From G963422275 sp963422275 (GTDB lineage Bacteria; Pseudomonadota; Alphaproteobacteria; Rhodobacterales; Rhodobacteraceae), in the NCBI GenBank assembly GCA_963422275.1, contig OY729418.1:1178001-1242000 (forward strand): a stretch of 64,000 bases of DNA, given 5' to 3'. Below the pieces are notes generated by a model. It made no database searches. It was not told the DNA's origin and was given only the letters and a program-made list of their open reading frames with translations. Below are positions 1 through 10,852 of this stretch, in pieces. Made by a program: the position numbers and the translations under genes. How positions within the stretch are numbered: the first letter of the stretch is position 1; the number at the start of each line of letters is the position of its first letter.

Positions 1-1
1 G

Positions 2-411
2 GCCAAGCGCGATGTCGACCGCGGGGCGCTCGGGCAGAGCTGGGAGCGGCAGGCCGCGTCGGGGCCGCCGCCGACGCTGGCGTCCGAGGCGGTGGACTGG
101 GCCGTCGCCCATCTGTCGGGGCGCGAGACGGCGCGCAGCGGCGCGGCGCCGTGCCGCTGCGCGCCCGCGCCGTCGACAAGGCGCTGAGGGGCGGACCCCT
201 CACGGCCAGGCAGAAGGAGGCGGTCAAGCTCATCCTGTCGTCCGGCGAGCGCATCGCGGCGCTCGAAGCGGTTAAGCCGGACAAGGCGACGGAGCGGGAG
301 ACTTCGCTCGATCGGGACCGGAGCTCCGGCCGAGAGAGAGAAAGATCTACGTCGCAAGAGCGGGAACGGTCCCGAGCGCCGAAGAGCGTTGATCGCGATA
401 TTGGGCTGTAG
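2..411 (+). pseudogene. MobF-type conjugative relaxase remnant
   Basis: This is the decayed 3' part of a MobF (TrwC/TraA-like) relaxase-helicase gene that enters from outside the window. One frame (2-187) reads DWAVAHLSGRE, a typical segment between the relaxase and helicase domains. A second frame (151-411) reads GPLTARQKEAVKLILSSG, the segment just before the Walker A helicase motif. The sequence then jumps to a C-terminal style tail rich in RERER and ending KSVDRDIGL. The helicase domain is missing, so there is both a frameshift and a large internal deletion. It implies that a conjugative plasmid or ICE once sat here. The family call rests on remembered motifs. Confidence 0.6.
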
Positions 412-661
412 GCGCGGCTGAGAATCGGGACCTCAGGCCGGGGAACGCGCGCGGTCGTCGTCGCCAGGGTCGGGCGTGATGCCACACTGGTGGTCGCGCT
501 CGACAATGCGGAACCGGGCGCGCAATGACGGAATCGGCCGTATCGCCGATGGTGGCGGGGCACCCTGTCCTGCTTGACAGTTTGCTGACGGACCCAATGT
601 TCATGCAACCGGCGAAGGGGATCCGGGCCGGTATTGTGGGCTGCGGCGAGGAGGATCGGCC

Positions 662-1230
662 ATGCCGGAGATCGAAGTTCCCGTCGTTTGCATCGTGGTC
701 AAGGGCTGCCCCTCCACGAGATCGGAACGAACCAACGTCATGCGGGCCCGCAACATGCTGCTCCGGGCTTTCGAGGACAACCATTGGCCCGGAAACGCGA
801 TGTTCACGGTCACGCCGGGGGGCTTCGTCAAGGCGCCGTTTCCGGATGGCTGGGACGGAGCCTGTGGATGGGCTTCGCGGCCGAAGACTTTCGGTCGCTG
901 GTCCCGCATGCCCGGAGCGCCGTGGACGAAGTGCTGACACCGCGGGCGCTCGACGCGGCACGCGGTCGAACGGACTTCCTGACACTGGGGGTGGACCTGA
1001 ACGACGCGAGCGGCAAGCGGAAGATGGACAGGAAGCCGCGCGGCACGCACGCGGAGCTTGTGGCTATCGTCGACGTCGAGCGGGGCGAGCCGGTGCGGTG
1101 GGCCGGCAAATCCTATCCGGTGGATTGGCGGGAAGGAACGCTTGTCCAAGAAGCTCACCTGAACATGTTCAGCAAGCGGGTCAGTTCTGCAATGACGCCA
1201 AGGAGCCGCAGGCACCGTCGGAGCGAGGAG
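662..1230 (+). pseudogene. Unrecognised gene with one frameshift
   Basis: I do not recognise this protein. The ATG at 662 has a strong ribosome binding site (GAGGAGGA about 8 nt upstream), so a real gene once started here. The frame reads MPEIEVPVVCIVVKGC and TVTPGGFVKAPFPDGWDG up to about 845, then a one-base shift is needed to continue with SLWMGFAAEDFRSLV, DFLTLGVDLND and GEPVRWAGKSYPVDW. The shifted frame stays open to 1518 but loses protein-like character after about 1200, where it faces the antisense remnant, so the true end is uncertain. It lies downstream of the type I restriction locus on the opposite strand. Confidence 0.4.
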
Positions 1231-1329
1231 ATGAAAGAGCTGGCAAGGACCTTCGCTCCGACCATGATCCTGCATCATCTGCATTCCACGGATTGGTGGC
1301 GAGTATGGTCGACCGCGTGGAGCGGTGCG

Positions 1330-1437
1330 CGCGACCTTGCCCGCACCGTTTTGTTCAACCAACCAGTCCCACAAGGCGGGGCAGAAATCGAAACCGTAGT
1401 GCAGGTTCCCGGCCCGAATGAACGCGTTGGCGTCCAT
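1330..1437 (-). pseudogene. DUF4411 (PIN-like) toxin N-terminal remnant
   Basis: Only the first 36 or so codons survive. The protein begins MDANAFIRAGNLHYGFDF and continues CPALWDWL, which matches the N-terminus of the DUF4411 family, PIN-domain-like proteins often found as toxins. Its ATG overlaps the stop of the AlbA_2 gene (TGATG), so it was translationally coupled and the last gene of the restriction operon. After the VEQNGAGKV segment the frame turns to arginine/proline-rich noise, so the rest is deleted or frameshifted. Family assignment is from motif memory. Confidence 0.5.
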
Positions 1438-3173
1438 CACGGTTTGAACGGTCGATATTCGATCAAGGAGGACCGGCCGAGGATGTCGACGATGGTGACC
1501 GACAAATCCGAGCCATAGGCGTCCGTCAGCCGTATCGGTTTGCCGGGTCGAAACGACACCGGCTGCTGCTGTCCCTCGTTGATGGCGATGTTGTCAGCGT
1601 ATAGATAGGTCCGGTCGTAAGTATCGCGTATTGGGCTCAGCCGTCCGCGCAGGCTAGGAAGGTGCCCCGTGCTCTGCGCGAAAATCGCTGCACCGCCGGA
1701 CTCCAGCGGTTCGAGTTCGAGCAGAAGACCACCCCGATTTGGCATCCACGCTCTCTCCAGTCCGGCCGCGTACCCGGGCCCGGCGGCGTAGATCGTCATC
1801 GGTAGATGCGTCGTGTAAAGATCCAGGGCTGCATTGCCGTCCTCGTCGGTAATCGCCCGCACCCAGGTCTTGTTGGGAAAAAGCGCGAGGACCTCGATGC
1901 CGGCAAAAGGCTTGCCTCTGGAATGCACCGTGACCGTCGCGTCGGCGGGAACAAGCTCCAGCTTCGCGGCAGGGATTCGGAGCACCAAGCTGGAATCGTC
2001 AACTATCTCATATTCCGGCAGCACACCGGTGGCTTCTTCAGTTTCCGTACGGATGATCGACACACCATCCCCCCGGCGTTCCATCAGGTACCTTCGGTGA
2101 CCCGACCCCGCCACGTCGGCGACAGGAATGCGGCCGAACACGGAAGCGAGCACCTCGTTGCGGGTAGCCTGGCTGGTCTCCATGCCATCAATGGTCATGC
2201 CGTTGGGTAGCTGGCCGGGCGAATCGATCTCTAGGCGGTCCTTGAACATGGATAGCCGGATCCTCCGCGAAGACATGGAGTAGTCACGGTGCGCGACCGC
2301 ATTGACCACTGCCTCGAACACGGCGGCTTTGCTGTACTGGGAAACGTTCTCCCGCTCCGGAGTCTTGCGCGCGGAAACGCGCATATTCCGAACGACGAAC
2401 TGGACCGCGTCCCCGATCTGTGTGGGCAGCGGGCCAGCGATCTCCTGCGCGTCCAACTGGCCCGAGGCACGATCCAATCCGCGATAATGTGTCGCCGCGA
2501 TGGTCGCTTGCGGCAACCAGTCCTGAGGTGAGGGGGCACAAAGCAATATGCCGGCCATGGTGGCTCGATCCACGCCGGCTTCATCCCGCGCCAGTAGGCG
2601 GAGATTCAGCAATCCACGCCGCGGATCCGCCGCGCTCGACACGCTGAGCAACGGCTCCCACAGGCGCTCGCTGAGCGTCTCGAAGCCGGTCGCGGGCACG
2701 ACTTGATTGTCGAACCAGAGATAACGGCTCTGCGCACGATTCTGCGCCAGCCTCAGACTCTCGTCCCTCCGGAGGCGCCGCTTGGTTGCACCAACCCGAA
2801 TGAATGCTTGCCCGCCTCGCTCATGTAGAGCCTCGCCGCGCGGCACTGCCACCAGCACGAATGCCTCACCGTCCAATTCCCTGTGATGGACGTCGACGCG
2901 TAATGGCGGCTCAAGGGCGTCGGTGCTGATCTCTACCAGCAGGCGATCCAAGGCTACCATCTGTTCTCGCGACATACCTTGGATTGTTCCGTCGTCGGCC
3001 ACTCCGCACAGCACAACACCACCGTCCGCATTGGCGAACGCGCCCAGTTCGTTCGCGAGGTCGTCTCTGTTCGGACTGGTCGGTTTGTTGCCGGTGAACT
3101 CGATCCGTTTGAATTCCCATCGACTGTCCTCGCCCAAGTGAAGCTGTCGGCGGATGTCTTCGTCTTGGATCAT
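1437..3173 (-). CDS. AlbA_2/Schlafen-type ATP-binding protein of the type I RM operon
   Basis: This 578-residue protein has an N-terminal AlbA_2 (divergent AAA_4, Schlafen-related) domain: EFKRIEF near residue 20, NADGGVVLCGVADDG near 50-65, and FIRVGATKRR near 125. A GHKL-like HATPase_c_4 region follows, with EAVVNAVAHRDY near residue 285 and SPGQLPNGMT near 320. The last 200 residues look like beta-rich C-terminal domains. Proteins of this kind often sit between hsdS and hsdR in type I loci, where their exact role is not settled. The ATG at 3173 overlaps the hsdS stop (TGATG); a GTG one codon upstream is the alternative. The frame is intact, in contrast to hsdM and the missing hsdR. Confidence 0.8.
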   Translation of the reverse strand: MIQDEDIRRQLHLGEDSRWEFKRIEFTGNKPTSPNRDDLANELGAFANADGGVVLCGVADDGTIQGMSREQMVALDRLLVEISTDALEPPLRVDVHHRELDGEAFVLVAVPRGEALHERGGQAFIRVGATKRRLRRDESLRLAQNRAQSRYLWFDNQVVPATGFETLSERLWEPLLSVSSAADPRRGLLNLRLLARDEAGVDRATMAGILLCAPSPQDWLPQATIAATHYRGLDRASGQLDAQEIAGPLPTQIGDAVQFVVRNMRVSARKTPERENVSQYSKAAVFEAVVNAVAHRDYSMSSRRIRLSMFKDRLEIDSPGQLPNGMTIDGMETSQATRNEVLASVFGRIPVADVAGSGHRRYLMERRGDGVSIIRTETEEATGVLPEYEIVDDSSLVLRIPAAKLELVPADATVTVHSRGKPFAGIEVLALFPNKTWVRAITDEDGNAALDLYTTHLPMTIYAAGPGYAAGLERAWMPNRGGLLLELEPLESGGAAIFAQSTGHLPSLRGRLSPIRDTYDRTYLYADNIAINEGQQQPVSFRPGKPIRLTDAYGSDLSVTIVDILGRSSLIEYRPFKP

Positions 3174-4440
3174 CACGCGACCGTCCCCACCGCCTTCTCG
3201 GCATCGCGGAGACGGACTTCGCCGGACATGAGTTTAGGGAGGAGTAGGTCTCGGGTCTTGGCGAGGGTGGACGTTTCGTGAATGTTTGCGCTAAGGTAAT
3301 CAAGGAGTGGTTGCACAACACTTTGAAAGGCAAAAGTAACTTTCTCTGAAGGTAGGCATATCTTGTATTGAGCCATCGTCTTCCAACTGGTGCGTGGCAT
3401 CTTAGTGCCGGTGGATGTACGGTCCGTGTAATGCACGAACTCATCCGAGGACAGACAGGCGAGGGTGAACGCTCCCCATTTCTGTGCCTGAGGGACCACG
3501 ACAATAATGTCAGTCGAGCAGATGCCAACTCCGACCTTATGAAAGTACGGACGCAGCTTTCCATACAGGATTTCCCCTGGATGGAATTGGGTCTTGTTAC
3601 TTTTGACCTTACCCGCAGCTCCCCAATGCGAGAGTGCAATCGATCGGCGTGGCATATGCTCCAAACCGATATACGGCGTGTTCTCCGAAACGTCGGTAGG
3701 ATTGACACTGCGGCGTGGAGATTCCGCGACGTCGGCAAGAGTTCCCCGATTCCATCCGACCGGCTTGTCTTCGTTGTCCAGCACGTCCGGGAACAGTTCC
3801 CAGAGCTCCGGCACCAAGTATGGAGTGCGGCCTTCCATCTTGGCGTGGGTGGGGCCGAAATCGACGAACCAGTCCTTGAAGATCGCCCGCGCCATCGCCT
3901 CCAGCGTTTTGTTCATCCGCCGGTTCAAATCGATCTTGTTCTGAATTGGGCCGATGACACCGACGATTTCCGCCTGTTCCTTGGCGTCGGGAACACCAAT
4001 AAGCGTTTGCTTGAGGTCCTGTATCGTGACGTGCCCCAAACCGGTGGTCTGCTTGTTTCTGGCGATTTCTGCAAACATCGGCTTGAGCCATTTCAGCAGA
4101 AAGAACAGGAAGTCACCGAAGACGCCATCACAAGGGGTCACCTTGAAAATATGTTGATTGAGCCAACCGTCTTCGCCGTCCCAGCGGAAGACATCGATGG
4201 ACGTATCGGGATTGCCAAACCAAGAGAAGAGCATATCGCCGAGTCCGACAGATACCGACGGGCCATAGTCCGCCATTGTTCGCGCAGTCTGCGAAGTTAC
4301 TCCATCCTTCAACTCGGCGATCTTGATTATCGGTCGCACCGCCTCGGCGAAGTCGATGTTCTTGAAGGCCAGACCGTTCTTCCAGCGAGCCAGACTGAAG
4401 ATGCTGGATCTCCGCCAATCTTTCGGAGCGGCAGACCCAA

Positions 4441-4444
<4 letters not shown>
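3173..4444 (-). CDS. hsdS: Type I restriction-modification specificity subunit HsdS
   Basis: HsdS chooses the DNA target for a type I methylase/restriction complex. The protein shows two variable target-recognition domains, each followed by a conserved helix: KEQAEIVGVIGPIQNKIDLN then MARAIFKDWFVDFGP in the middle, and LAKTRDLLLPKLMSGEVRL near the end. The ATG at 4444 overlaps the hsdM stop in an ATGA junction; an in-frame TTG three codons upstream is less likely. At 423 residues it is of normal length and has no frameshift. Its methylase partner hsdM is frameshifted and no hsdR is present, so it may have no working complex unless hsdM is rescued. Confidence 0.9.
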
Positions 4445-5813
<1,369 letters not shown>

Positions 5814-6194
5814 GTGGTCCGAACCCTTGATCGCCGCCGAAGATACAGTTTGCCCCGCCGGTCCCATGAACGCCACATTGGGCCTGACCGGCACGGCCCG
5901 AGCGGGTGAATATCCCGCAGTACGCCGTGTCGCCATTCTGGCGTATCCGACGCTGGCCGACAAATCAATACGATGTCGGGTCATGGGGCGTGGATGGTTC
6001 CATGTCGCCCGGTTTGCCGTTCGAGCAACGGGCAATGAGAGTAGGGTCACAACCAGTCCAGGGCCGGGCGTCCGGGAGGCGACCCGGCGTCGCCTTCCGA
6101 CTCGGCGCCATCCGTCCGCTCGGTTTCCCTAGGTCTGACCCAAAGGGGAGTTCTCTCCTGTTCCGGCGTGGTCCGCCCTCTGGAGCTTGAAGAC
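5814..6194. other. Gap without a gene between hsdM and the integrase remnant
   Basis: I see no protein-like reading frame here. It lies upstream of hsdM and should hold its promoter, but I cannot point to a convincing -35/-10 pair. No HsdR fragment is visible. Confidence 0.4.
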
Positions 6195-7982
6195 TCAGGC
6201 ATGGCGGCCAATACGTCGCAGTGCTCTACCTCGTCGGGCACCGGAGGCGGCTCCGTCCTGTATCCCATGGCGCAGGCGATGACGGTCGCCGAGATGGGCG
6301 TAGATCGCGGTGGTCTCGCGCTGGCGGTGTCCGAGCAGCCGCCCGACGGTGTTGAGCCCGACGCCGTTCATGACGCCCTGCGAGGCCCATGTGTGCCGGC
6401 AGTCGTGGATGCGAAGGCTGGGCAGTCCGGCTTCTTCGCTGACGCCCACCCAGAACGTGTAAAGGCGATCCGACATCAGGTCCTCAGGGAACACTCGCGC
6501 CGCGCCTTCGGTCCGTGGCAAGGCCGCGAGCAGCCTTGCCGCTTCCGGCCCGAGCCAGACGGTGCGCGGTCCGGTCTTGGTGTCTTCGAGACGCGCGCTC
6601 GCGCCGTCTCCGGTCAACTCGCCGATTTCGTCCCACTTGAGGTTGATGACTCCGGAGAGCCGCGCCCCGGTGAGGGTCAGCAGGCGGATTGCCGCGACCG
6701 GCTAGGGATGTTCTTCCCGGCGTCGGTCCAGCGCCGCGCCGAGGCGCTTCAGCTCCTCGCGGTCGAGGTATCGGGCGTCGGGCCTGTGCGGGTTCCTGAC
6801 GATGTTGGCGCAGGCGTCGGGGACATGCTCGCCTAGGTCGCCCCACTGCCGGGCGGAGGCGAGCATGGCGCGCAGGATCTCGAAGGCGCGGTTGGCCGCG
6901 CCGGGCTTGTCCGTGCTCGCCGCGTCGAACCATGCCAAGACCCGCACATGGTCGATGGCGTCGAGCCGGAGCCGCCCGAAGTGCGGCATCAGGCGATTGC
7001 GCAGGTAGATGTCGAAGGTCTTGAGCGAGGACGGTTTCCACCGATATTCCCGCCGCGCACGGTAGTGTGCGGCGAAGTCCCGAAACAGCGGCGCCTTGTT
7101 CTTTCGCGGCGGCTTCACGTCCTCGCCGCCCCACAAGCGGGCGAGATGGGCGTAGCGCTCGGTGGAGGCGACATCGGCGTGGCCGAGCAACCGGCCGACC
7201 GTGTAGAGGTCGAGGCCGCTCATCACGGCGTGGGAGGCGAACGTGTGCCGGCAGTCGTGGATGCGCACATCGTCGATCCCGGCGAGACCGCGCAGCTTCT
7301 GCCAGCGCAGACCAAGGTCCTTCATGGGGAGGTCGCCCGTCCTGTTCGGGAAGACGAACCGCCCCTCTCGCGGCAGACCGTTCAGGACGGCCCGTGCGGG
7401 AGGCGGGAGCTGGATCGCCTTCGGCCCGGTCTTCGAGTCCGGCAGGACGGCACGGGTATCGCGTATCCAGTCCCACCGCAGGCCCGTGATCTCGGACGAC
7501 CGCGCACCGGTGAACAGCAGCAGCCGGATTGCGGCGGCGGCCTGCCGGTCGTCCGCGTGGTCGAGCACGAAGCCGAGGCGCTTCAGCTCGTCCGTCGAGA
7601 GGAAGCGCTCGCGCGGGGTCGTTTTGTACCGCCGCACGTCGGCCCGGCCGATCTCCGGGACGCGCATATTGCCGAAGAACGGTATGAGATGGCGGTCGAT
7701 CAGATGGCGGTTGCCTTCGCGCATGGACTGTTTCCAGCGCCGCCCCTGGCGGCGTATGAATTCCTGCACGAAGTCGGCGAACAGGGGGCCAGCCTAGCGC
7801 TCGGCCTTCGTGGCTGCGATCGCCGCGAGAGCCTTCTCTCTCGCCTCGGCGGCGATCATCTCGTCCGCCGTGCCGAGGATCGTCCTGGCTACGCCAACCG
7901 GACGCAAGGCTTTGACAAAAAAGATCTTCGTTCCGTCCTTCGCGACGGTGAAGGCGAACCGGTCGGGTCTCGCTCCATGCAC
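6195..7982 (-). pseudogene. Two tyrosine recombinases fused head to tail, with two in-frame amber codons
   Basis: One continuous minus-strand frame encodes two phage-type integrases joined end to end. The first has a core-binding domain (FVQEFIRRQGRRWKQ), then the catalytic region with LLLFTGARSSEI, HDCRHTFASHAVM (H-x2-R) and LLGHADVASTERYAHL, where Y is the nucleophile. It runs straight into a second core-binding domain (LFRDFAAHYRARREYRWKPS) and a second catalytic region (LRIHDCRHTWASQG, RETTAIYAHL). The frame is cut by TAG at 7794-7796 and by TAG at 6702-6704, the latter where related integrases often have Trp. The N-terminus begins at a GTG at 7982 or slightly upstream. The fusion probably arose by deletion between tandem integrase genes. 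It is unlikely to be functional. Confidence 0.8.
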
Positions 7983-8115
7983 CGTCGGTGCGTGTGGTGT
8001 GAGAACGACGCGCCGACCGGCGTCCCAATCCCGCTTCCTGACCGCTCAAACCGTCGGGTGATGAAAGCCGTTTTGCAACCGGCATTTAGCCCGAGCGGCG
8101 CTTGCGGCGCGTAAC

Positions 8116-8127
8116 GTAGCACGCTAC
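8116..8127. promoter_or_regulatory. Inverted repeat upstream of the toxin-antitoxin pair (candidate operator)
   Basis: GTAGCACGCTAC is a perfect inverted repeat (5-bp arms, 2-bp centre) ending 8 bp before the toxin ATG. HigA-type antitoxins usually bind such repeats over their own promoter, so this is a natural autoregulation site. The operator role is inferred from position only. Confidence 0.35.
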
Positions 8128-8135
8128 AGTGAATC

Positions 8136-8408
8136 ATGAGGATCAGGCACAAGGGACTGCGGGCGCTGCACGAACGCGACGACACGGCGCGGCTTCCCGC
8201 CGGTCGCGGGCCACGGCTTCGGCGTATCCTGTTCCGTCTGCAAGAGGCGACGCATCCGGGCAGCGCCGACGCGCCGGGCTTTCGGCTGCATCCCCTGAAG
8301 GGCAACCGTGCGGGCCAGTGGAGCGTCCGCGTCTCGGGCAACTGGCGCGTGGTGTTCCGCTTCGAGGACGGCGAGGCCGTGGACGTGGACCTGATCGACT
8401 ATCACTGA
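8136..8408 (+). CDS. HigB-like RelE-superfamily toxin
   Basis: This 90-residue basic protein matches the HigB/RelE fold, which in the family is a ribosome-dependent mRNA interferase. Diagnostic stretches are the N-terminal KGLRALHERDD, FRLHPLKGNRAGQWSVRVSGNWRV in the centre and an acidic VDVDLIDYH at the end. As usual for HigBA and unlike most toxin-antitoxin pairs, the toxin gene comes first, with the antitoxin 9 bp downstream. Both frames are intact, which is notable among so many broken neighbours. It probably came in with the surrounding mobile DNA. Confidence 0.85.
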   Translation: MRIRHKGLRALHERDDTARLPAGRGPRLRRILFRLQEATHPGSADAPGFRLHPLKGNRAGQWSVRVSGNWRVVFRFEDGEAVDVDLIDYH

Positions 8409-8417
8409 CCGGAGGGA

Positions 8418-8741
8418 ATGCTGACCATGAACGACATTGCGAACGATCGCGTCGGCCCGATGCCGAACCCGCCGCATCTGGGCGAACTTATCCGCGAGAG
8501 CATGGACGATGTGGGCTGGAACGTGACCGAGACGGCGGCGCGGCTCAGTTGCGAGCGCGGCACGCTGTCGCGGCTGCTGAACGGCAAGGCGGGCGTGTCC
8601 GCGAACATGGCGCTGTCTTTGGAGGACATCGGCTGGGGCACCGCCGAGCACTGGATGCGGATGCAGGCGAGCTACGAGCTTGCACAGGCGCGTCGCGAGA
8701 GGGTCGCCGCCGAACGGCGTGCGGGCGCGCTGCACGCATGA
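8418..8741 (+). CDS. HigA-like antitoxin, XRE/HTH family
   Basis: This 107-residue protein carries a helix-turn-helix of the HigA/VapI type: HLGELIRESMDDVGWNVTE, then AARLSCERGTLSRLLNGKAG as the DNA-binding helices, then ALSLEDIGWGTAEHWMRMQ. It should neutralise the upstream HigB-like toxin and repress the operon. The start at 8418 (MLTMNDIAND) has GGAGGG immediately upstream; the ATG four codons in is an alternative. It follows the toxin in the same direction. Confidence 0.88.
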   Translation: MLTMNDIANDRVGPMPNPPHLGELIRESMDDVGWNVTETAARLSCERGTLSRLLNGKAGVSANMALSLEDIGWGTAEHWMRMQASYELAQARRERVAAERRAGALHA

Positions 8742-8823
8742 TTCGGTGTCGCGTCCTCGATGCGGTGCGGTCCTTCTGCAAGGAAGCTTGCGCCTTGGGC
8801 CAAGCTCGACCGGAACGGGATCG

Positions 8824-9319
8824 ATGACGGGAACGAATACAAAGCTCACCGCGGCGGTCGAGGCCTGTTTCGCCGATCTCGGCCGGGTGCGCGCATCGGG
8901 CGGCGCGACCGGGGCCGCGAACTCGCCGTCCCCGCCACCGTCGGCGGGCGCAACATGGCGAGCGGGGATTTCGCGGTGACGGCGGGATGGGGCCATTTCG
9001 GCGCGGGCAAGGCCGTCATGCCGGGCCAGTCGAACGCGCCTTCACGCCGGAGGAACGCGCCGCGCTTGCCGACACCCTGCCCGTGCTCGGCGACATCACC
9101 TTCGATATCTACCTGAACGCCGGCGCCTGTTGGCGCAACTTCCCCGCCGCCGTCTGGCGCTACAGGCTCGGCGGCTACCAGGTCCTCAAGAAATGGCTCT
9201 CCTACCGCGAACACACCATCCTCGACCGCCCGCTCCGTCCCGAGGAAGTGCAGTACTTCAGCGAAACGGCGAGAAGGATCGCTGCGATTCTCAAAACAGC
9301 CGCGGGACCCAGCCGATGA
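8824..9319 (+). pseudogene. Type ISP restriction-modification enzyme, both ends of a collapsed gene
   Basis: The ATG at 8824 starts LTAAVEACFADLGRVRASGG, the N-terminus typical of type ISP single-chain restriction/methylase enzymes. About 90 bp later another frame reads NMASGDFAVTAGWGHFG, and a third (about 9040-9319) reads FDIYLNAGACWRNFPAAVW then RLGGYQVLKKWLSYRE, the C-terminus of the same family. Most of the gene (SAM-binding and specificity regions) is deleted and the rest is frameshifted. It overlaps the start of the pentapeptide-repeat gene by 4 bp. The assignment rests on recalled family motifs. Confidence 0.65.
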
Positions 9320-10452
9320 GTATCCGCGATAAGCTGCGGAGCCCATTCGGAATCGCATACGTTCGCGCTGGCCGGTTCGCTCTTTGGACAATCCTCCTGA
9401 TTCTTCTTCTGGTCTGCATTGTCTTTGAAATCTCCGATTGCGGAGCAATTTGGGAATGGCTGCAGGAGGGGGACAGCAGGGAATCCAATGGCGCGACGCT
9501 GCGCAATGTCGGCTTGGTGGTCGCTGCCGTTATTGCGCTGCTGCTAGCGATCTGGCGCAGCCGGGTGGCCCAGCGCCAGGCCGCTACGGCTGAACGGAGC
9601 CTGCTGAACGAACGTTACCAGAAGGGTGCGGAGATGCTCGGCAGCAAAGTTCTTGCGGTTCGTCTGGGCGGCATCTACGCACTGCAAGGTTTGGCCGAGG
9701 AAGATCCCAAGCAATACCACGTCCAGATCATGAAGCTCTTCTGCGCGTTCGCACGCCGCCCGACCCACGACGGAGACGATGGCATCGGGAAAGGCAAACA
9801 ATCTGATGCCCCAGATGAATCCGACACCGAGACCGAACGGCGCCGCGAGGATGTCCGGGCCGTTATGGAGGCCATCGGCTCCCGCAGCGAATCGGACATT
9901 GTGCTGGAAAGGGAAGACAGCTTCAAGTTGGACCTGACGGGCGTCGATGTCGGGGATGCAGATCTACGAAGGGCGAATCTTTCTTGGATTGTGCTCAAGA
10001 ACGCGAATCTATCCGGGGCTAAGCTCAACAGGGCGAATCTCTCCATGACTGGCCTCGACGGGGCGAATCTGTCAAAAGCGGATCTCACGGGTGCGAACTT
10101 GTCCGGGGCGACCCTCACGAATGCGAAGTTATGCGGGGCCGAGCTTTACCATGCGAATTTGTCCGATGCCAAACTCCATGGTGCGGATCTGTCCCGCGCC
10201 GGACTCGGGGGAGCGAAGCTGTTCAACGCACAGCTTAATCATGCGAACCTGTCCGGTGCGTCGCTGTATTACAATCGCAGTGAGGTTTCCGACCCCACTG
10301 AGACCAAGATACCGGCGACCGGCCTGACCCAGGCCGAATTCGATAAGACCGTCACCGATCCCGACAACCCTCCAGGGCTGGATCCCGCCGTGATCGACGC
10401 CGAGACCGGCAAGCCGCTGGTCTGGCGCGGAGAACGCCCGGGCAACCGCTGA
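9316..10452 (+). CDS. Membrane-anchored pentapeptide-repeat protein
   Basis: The 378-residue product has two predicted transmembrane helices near the N-terminus (about residues 16-38, FALWTILLILLLVCIVFEI, and 60-78, VGLVVAAVIALLLAIWR). A helical region follows (QRQAATAERSLLNERYQKG), then from about residue 215 a run of some 17 pentapeptide repeats of the A(N/D)LSxA type, which fold as a right-handed quadrilateral beta helix. The end (TKIPATGLTQAEFDKTVTD) is a cap seen in related proteins. The family is diverse and this member has no known function; the anchor and regulatory-looking linker suggest a membrane-associated partner. The frame is intact. It sits between a restriction remnant and integrase remnants. 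Confidence 0.85.
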   Translation: MSIRDKLRSPFGIAYVRAGRFALWTILLILLLVCIVFEISDCGAIWEWLQEGDSRESNGATLRNVGLVVAAVIALLLAIWRSRVAQRQAATAERSLLNERYQKGAEMLGSKVLAVRLGGIYALQGLAEEDPKQYHVQIMKLFCAFARRPTHDGDDGIGKGKQSDAPDESDTETERRREDVRAVMEAIGSRSESDIVLEREDSFKLDLTGVDVGDADLRRANLSWIVLKNANLSGAKLNRANLSMTGLDGANLSKADLTGANLSGATLTNAKLCGAELYHANLSDAKLHGADLSRAGLGGAKLFNAQLNHANLSGASLYYNRSEVSDPTETKIPATGLTQAEFDKTVTDPDNPPGLDPAVIDAETGKPLVWRGERPGNR

Positions 10453-10852
10453 TCGTACAGGCCTGCAGATTGGCAGAGGCCGGATCGGACGTCATCACTG
10501 TGTCGACTGCATGGCGCGATATGGGATTCGCGCCGGACCGTCGGCAGGCGGTCGCAGCCCGCTATGGTCCGACGCTTTCCGGGCATACAAGCCCGGCGGC
10601 TGGCAAGCTCTCAAAATGCGGCATCCTGCCACGAATTCTCCATTCCCAGCCGCTTGCTCAAACCGGACAGAACCCAGCACATCACCGATACCGCACCGGC
10701 ACGTCGCTGCTACAATTCTTCTGATCGGATAAGATGAATCTCTCGATAGATGGTGACGGATGCTGCACTCCATGTGGCAATTGCCACGAGTATCGATAGA
10801 ATCAGAGGGCATGGGGTATCCTGGAAATGTCACTCCAGCCCGTTGCCGTATA
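10453..10852. other. Gap after the pentapeptide-repeat gene
   Basis: No convincing gene is visible in these 400 bases. The composition is lower in GC than the integrase remnants on either side. I found no clear terminator hairpin after the pentapeptide gene. Confidence 0.35.
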
